A DNA stretch of 64,000 bases, taken from Drosophila persimilis. Its lineage: Eukaryota; Arthropoda; Insecta; Diptera; Drosophilidae. Made by a program: the position numbers and the translations under genes. Positions 59,520-64,000 of the stretch are shown here, in pieces (within the stretch, counting starts at the first letter, position 1; each line of letters begins with the position of its first letter). The stretch spans positions 1,240,001 through 1,304,000 of the forward strand of contig NW_020825288.1 of assembly GCF_003286085.1 (NCBI RefSeq). The letters run 5' to 3'. The notes under the pieces were generated by a model that was not told the DNA's origin, searched no databases, and saw only the letters and a list, made by a program, of their open reading frames with translations.

Positions 59520-61501
59520 TCACAGAAATCCATTTAGATATTCCAACCAAGCGGATACATCGATTTCCGACTGGACTTCCTTTACGAGCAAACGCCGCAG
59601 AGAGCGCATGTAACCCACATCGCTGCTGTAGCGAACGCTTAGCTCAGGCACGTTTATTTTGGCCTCTGGCAAATTCACCTTGGGCCTGCCTGCAATCACC
59701 TTGGCGTCGACGCGCTTCTTCCAGTGCGGCACTTCCTTTTCCTTATCAGTCCCCTCGGGGGTCTGCTGCTTCTTGCTCTGCATAACCTTCCAAAAGCGCT
59801 TCAGATTCATCCATAGGTCATAGTCCTTGAGGGCGTTCAGGAGTATATTCAGATAGTCCTCCCGCGACAACTGCTCATCGTCGTCGTCCTCGATCTCACT
59901 CCTTGGCTTGTATTTCGCCCACTGCCTGTCGGTGAACTCATCGCACACTTTCTTCGGCCCGAACGCGACATTTCGGGGGAAGTAAAACAGCTGTAGAAAG
60001 TGATCGGCGAACTCGAAGCGAAGATACGCCTGCTGCCACTGCGGAATGTTCCTAATATAGGTGCCGATGTGCTGGGGATTCTGCGAGTTGAATATCTCGA
60101 AGAACTGGGCAATCAGCAGGCGCGTCTGCGGACCCAGGCTCGGGTAGGTCACAGCGTTGTCCACGTATTTCAGCTCTGCCGTGTTGCTGACTTCCACAAC
60201 GAGTGAGATAAGGCGCTGACACAAAGGGAAAAGAGTTGGTAAGCATGGGAAATATATACATATAATATATAATCACCTGAAGTATTTCCAGACGGTCGGG
60301 GTACAGGGACTTTCGGGCCGCAAAGCCGTACAAACGCATCAACTGGCGCACAATATCCGTGAGCCGCATTGTGGCCGACATTCCGAAGACATGGATGGCA
60401 AACGGCTTTGTCTCCTCATTGAAGATCTCGGACTCGGACTGGCGCAGACGGTTGTGGTCCAGCCAGGATAGGAACTCCAATTCCAGGATCCGACACAGCA
60501 TGAGCAGCACATCGAAGAGTCGCGAGAGGCGTGTCCCGGGCGAGAGATTATTGAAGTCGTCTAGACAGAGTGTGCCACTCTTCCAGTCGTAGTCCTGCAC
60601 ATGCTGCAGCAATGCCGTCTCGTATGACACGTCCATTTCTTCCTCCTCCGTGAAATTGAACACGTGCACCTCATAGAACTTTGTGCGCTCGCGGATTTCC
60701 ATATCGCTGCATTGCGGCAAGATCTCCTCCAAAAGATCCAGATAGAACTTCAGCTTTGACGTCCCTTTGTCGGAACGGGCGCTACGAATGGACGGATTCG
60801 GGATGCGAAGGAAATTCAAGTAAGATGGGCGCAAGCTCGTCCAGCAGGGCGGAAAGGTATCGACCAGGAGAAAGAAGGTGCGTATCACCTTGGCATAGAT
60901 GTCTCCCAGCTCCCTGACACTCATTTCTTTGGCAATCAGAACCTGGAAAAGGGAAAGGGTACTCAGCTCTTTTCTCAACTCAGTTCAAGAAGCACTCTCC
61001 TACCATGGCCATTTCAACGAGCCTGTCGAAGATACCATTTCCCGGGTACACAAATTGCATCGCCATCATCTCCAGCTGGTCCAGGAAGGTGTCATATTGG
61101 TGGCCACTTAGCGTTCTCTTCAGTTCTTCCACCACAGAGTTGTTTGGAACATCTGGCAGCTTGGCAGCGCGGTGCTTGTTTTCGCATTCCCTCGTATTTC
61201 GCAGACACCTGGGCATAGAAGCTCCCGGCAGACGGTTCTCCGACTTCATATACATATTGGAGATGAAAATACCCAGATTGCTTATCCAGTCCATCTTCGG
61301 GGCTGGGGGCTTATTGCTGGCCGAAGCGCGCTCGTTCGATTTCTTCATTTCATCTAATTCCGACATCTCCTTCGTTTCCATGTCCTCTTTCTTAGCTGCA
61401 GCGTCGGTCTTCTTGGAGGCATTCATTTCAGCAATATTATATATACTTTCATCCAGTGAAAAATCTTTGATATAATCCAACTCGGGACTTTTTTCACTCA
61501 C
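59520..61501 (-). CDS. Unrecognised conserved-looking protein, three exons
   Basis: Exons are 61501-61004, 60942-60277 and 60215-59520, with GT-AG introns of 61 bp each and consistent phase 0. The first in-frame ATG is at 61426 (GAAATGAATGCC), giving 594 residues. The frame is open upstream to 61501 and beyond, but without an ATG (GTG at 61501). The N-terminus is acidic and lysine-rich (KKEDMETKEMSELDE). The rest looks alpha-helical, with L-rich segments, and the C-terminus has a DDDDEQ patch. I see no catalytic motif, signal peptide or membrane span. It diverges from DJ-1beta across a short shared promoter, which suggests broad expression. I cannot name it. Confidence 0.85.
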
Positions 61502-61879
61502 AGGTTGAGTAGTACTTATAGTGCTTAAACTTCACAAAGCTTCACGCCGTGACGCGCCATAAAAAATACGGTGTGACCGAAATTTTCAAACTATTCCGCA
61601 AATATGGCGTTGAAAAACCGAACTTAGCCCACAAAACCCCATTTATTTACAAAGGATAACCACTTGAGTTAAAACGCAGAAACTAATAATAAAAATTCTT
61701 GTAGATCCATCATATTCTCCATCTTTACTTAAAAAAAAAACAGTAGGAAGTAAATAGGAAGAATGGATTTACGTAAAGTTTTATTTTCCGCGGTAAGAAG
61801 GTTTTTAAAGGTGGCCTAAGTGGGTTAAAGCTGAACACAGTGTGACCGTTTATGATGTGATTTTTTCCTTTTCTGTCGA
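61502..61879. promoter_or_regulatory. Bidirectional promoter between the unrecognised gene and DJ-1beta
   Basis: It contains a motif-1-like CGGTGTGACC at 61569-61578, close to the minus gene, and an exact CAGTGTGACC at 61838-61847, 33 bp from the first DJ-1beta ATG. A T-run and no TATA box complete a housekeeping-type arrangement. A minus-strand uORF of 11 codons starts with the ATG at 61560. Confidence 0.6.
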
Positions 61880-62592
61880 ATGATTTTCTCCGCTTTTTCG
61901 CGGAAATTTCATGCTCAAATGTCGAAAACTGCACTGATTATCCTTGCTCCTGGGGCCGAGGAGATGGAGTTCGTCATTGCCGCAGATGTGCTACGCCGTG
62001 CTGGTGTAAGTAGTAACAAAAATGAAAAATGTAACTTTTTGACACTCTTTCGATTTAGATCAAAGTCACTGTGGCCGGCCTGAAAGACTCGGAGCCTGTG
62101 AAGTGCTCCCGCGATGTTGTCATCGTGCCGGACACCTCTTTGGCCAAGGCGGCCTGTGACAAGTTCGATGTGGTCGTGCTGCCAGGCGGATTGGGTGGAT
62201 CCAATGCCATGGGAGACTCTGCAGCCGTCGGAGATCTCTTGCGCGCACAAGAATCCGCCGGAGGACTGATTGCCGCCATCTGTGCCGCGCCCACAGTGCT
62301 GGCCAAGCACGGAATCGCCGCCGGCAAGTCCCTCACGTCGTATCCCTCGATGAAGGAACAACTGGTGGATAAGTACTGGTGGGTACGGATATTCTTACTC
62401 TTGATATGATTGCTAATGGGAAAGGTTTTGTATAGCTATGTGGATGACAAGAGTGTGGTGAAGGATGGGAATCTTATCACCAGTCGCGGCCCGGGAACCG
62501 CCTACGACTTTGCCCTGAAGATTGCCGAGGAGCTGGCGGGTTTGGAAAAGGTCAAGGAGGTGGCCAAGGGCCTGCTGCTGTCCTACAATTAG
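61880..62592 (+). CDS. DJ-1beta: DJ-1beta, PARK7/DJ-1 family redox-protective protein
   Basis: Exons are 61880-62005, 62059-62378 and 62436-62592, with introns of 53 and 57 bp. From the second ATG (61919) the product is 187 residues, the length I recall for fly DJ-1beta; from 61880 it is 200. The class I amidotransferase-like fold is recognisable from ILAPGAEEMEF, VVVLPGGLGGSNA and the nucleophile elbow AAICAAPT. The last holds the conserved cysteine (C104 in the 187-residue form), and a glutamate of EEMEF pairs with it. The family protects against oxidative stress in cytosol and mitochondria and has been assigned deglycase or glyoxalase activity. The 13-residue extension MIFSAFSRKFHAQ is basic and could act in mitochondrial targeting. 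Identity is certain; start choice is open. Confidence 0.96.
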
Positions 62593-62924
62593 AAATCTCC
62601 CTCCCATTGATGTAATCAAGACCTGAAGTTATTTAAACTATTCAGAAGAAGCAAGGAAAGGAAAAATTTTGAATTAATACCATTTTTGGCTGTGGACAGC
62701 TACACGAATATATATATATGTTATTAAATAATAATACGGAAAATTAGAAAACGTCGGATTTCATAAGTGGCGCTATTTGGTATTTTTTCGCATAACATAA
62801 ACGATAGACGATAGACTTCGTTGTTAAGTGCATGTCTAATGATATTATTCTAACATTTCTGTTAGAGATTGCGCGAAAATTTAAAGATGTTCAAGTAGAT
62901 TGGTAGTTCTATGTAAATTCCAAT
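62593..62924 (+). other. DJ-1beta 3' UTR and intergenic DNA
   Basis: A poly(A) signal variant ATTAAA lies at 62723-62728, after a TA repeat. The rest, up to the dispersed repeat, shows nothing recognisable. Confidence 0.45.
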
Positions 62925-63077
62925 AATAGCAAGTTCATTAATTGTATAAAATTATGTGGGCAGAGTTGAGGGTTTTATATAGCTAGTAATATTCGACGGA
63001 ATATCAAAAACGAGGAACATTAAAATTAGATATAAAAATATACAACATTTCTGACGGTCGGACGGTATATTTTATCG
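62925..63077 (+). repeat. Dispersed repeat, copy B (inverted relative to copy A)
   Basis: It shows the same ordered blocks as copy A on the opposite strand, about 4.4 kb away, with DJ-1beta and the unrecognised gene between them. The copies diverge by substitutions and gaps, so they are not recent. Confidence 0.6.
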
Positions 63078-63215
63078 CTCGTCCGCGCTACTTCGTATGA
63101 CACTACACTTAGCTAACTCTTAGATTTAGTTTAGATTTTTAGTCAAGCACATATATATTTGGATTTAGTCGAGTCTCAAGCTTCTGTACCATCCGAATAT
63201 GAGAGGTACTCAAGA

Positions 63216-64000
63216 GTAGTGTCATACGACCTAAAGTCGGCAGTTCAAGGAAAATATCGCCTACGAATATATTATCAACCAAAGGTATATATCGATATAT
63301 TGATATATCAATAACTTAGCATCGCTAATTGTTTTTGTTGTTGTCGTCGGTGGTTCAAGTCGCTCGTCCGCGCTGCTTTTCTCGCGCTTTTCTTTCGAAC
63401 ACGAACGAAAACAATTTATTAACAAAAGCAGCGCCGCCTCAAAAACACACACACTCGTACTCAAGCACACAGTATATCACCGTTTTGCGAGTGTATTTGT
63501 TTAACGCGTATTTGGTGCTTGCGGTTTTTGTTGCGGTGCGCCAGTGCAGAGGTGCAGCGCAAGCAGAGAGGCTGCTGGAAAAACTAGGTGTGAAAATGGC
63601 GAAAATCAATAACAAAGCAAAATAAATAAAGTGCACGCGAAAATAAGTGGTTTTGCAGCAGAAGAGCGGGAAGAGGCAAAACAGCGTAAAAGTGAGAGAA
63701 ATCCAAGTGCGTGATGATAAAACGAAACGAATAGGAATAAGAATACGAATACGAAAAGGCTATACAAAGGAGACGAAGGAGAAAAGTGCAGTAGAACGTG
63801 TGTGAGTGTGTATGTGTGAGTGGAAAGGAAGCCGCCAACAAATTTCGGTGCATTCGCTGCAGACGTCGACGCTGGCGTTTTTTTACGTGACGCGAATTAA
63901 ATGCGCCGCTTACAGTAGTGCTCTCTTTCTTCATCCCATTCCATCCCGCTCTTGCGCTTATAATTAATTCCGTTTCTGCCGCCGCTGCGAATAGGGTCAA
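63216..64000 (+). promoter_or_regulatory. Promoter and 5' leader of a gene continuing off the right edge
   Basis: An exact DRE (TATCGATA, 63290-63297) is followed by about 600 bp of A-rich, leader-like plus-strand sequence with AACACGAACGAAAACAA-type composition. It includes a 9-codon uORF (63596-63625). No main ORF starts inside the window, so the gene is not identified. Confidence 0.4.

Overview
The window is from a Drosophila genome. It has short introns of about 55-70 bp next to multi-kilobase ones, GC-rich codon third positions, A-rich 5' leaders, many CA/CT/CAG microsatellites and opa (CAG) repeats. The genes match the Drosophila proteins Zfh1, Warts and DJ-1beta closely but not identically. 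Warts comes out at 1142 residues, against about 1105 as I recall it for D. melanogaster, so this is another species. An obscura-group fly is plausible but is inference.

Layout. 1-9.2 kb has no gene I can support and is probably upstream regulatory DNA. zfh1 (+) runs from about 9.3 to 37.2 kb. It has a small first coding exon (9735-9834), a 10-kb intron, two exons at 19.8-20.8 kb, a second 10.7-kb intron that ends in a likely alternative first exon (31078), a large exon (31416-33612) and a last exon (33681-33874). It encodes nine C2H2 fingers, a homeodomain and a CtBP-type motif. The reading frame stays open for 197 codons beyond its UAG stop.

wts (-), the LATS-type kinase of the Hippo pathway, lies convergent to zfh1. 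Its coding exons run from 51833 down to 39751, and a probable noncoding first exon sits at 58119-58480. The 58.5-59.05 kb stretch carries an array of housekeeping core-promoter words inside a dispersed repeat. At 59.5-61.5 kb is a three-exon minus-strand gene I do not recognise. DJ-1beta (+, 61880-62592) diverges from it across about 380 bp. The right edge looks like the promoter and 5' leader of a further plus-strand gene.

Biologically, zfh1 is a developmental repressor with long regulatory introns. wts is a broadly expressed growth-control kinase, and the DJ-1beta pair looks housekeeping (motif 1, i.e. M1BP-type promoters). The items most worth checking are the zfh1 UAG extension, the alternative zfh1 first exon with a probable GC-AG intron, enhancer-like clusters in zfh1 intron 1, and the inverted repeat pair flanking the DJ-1beta region.
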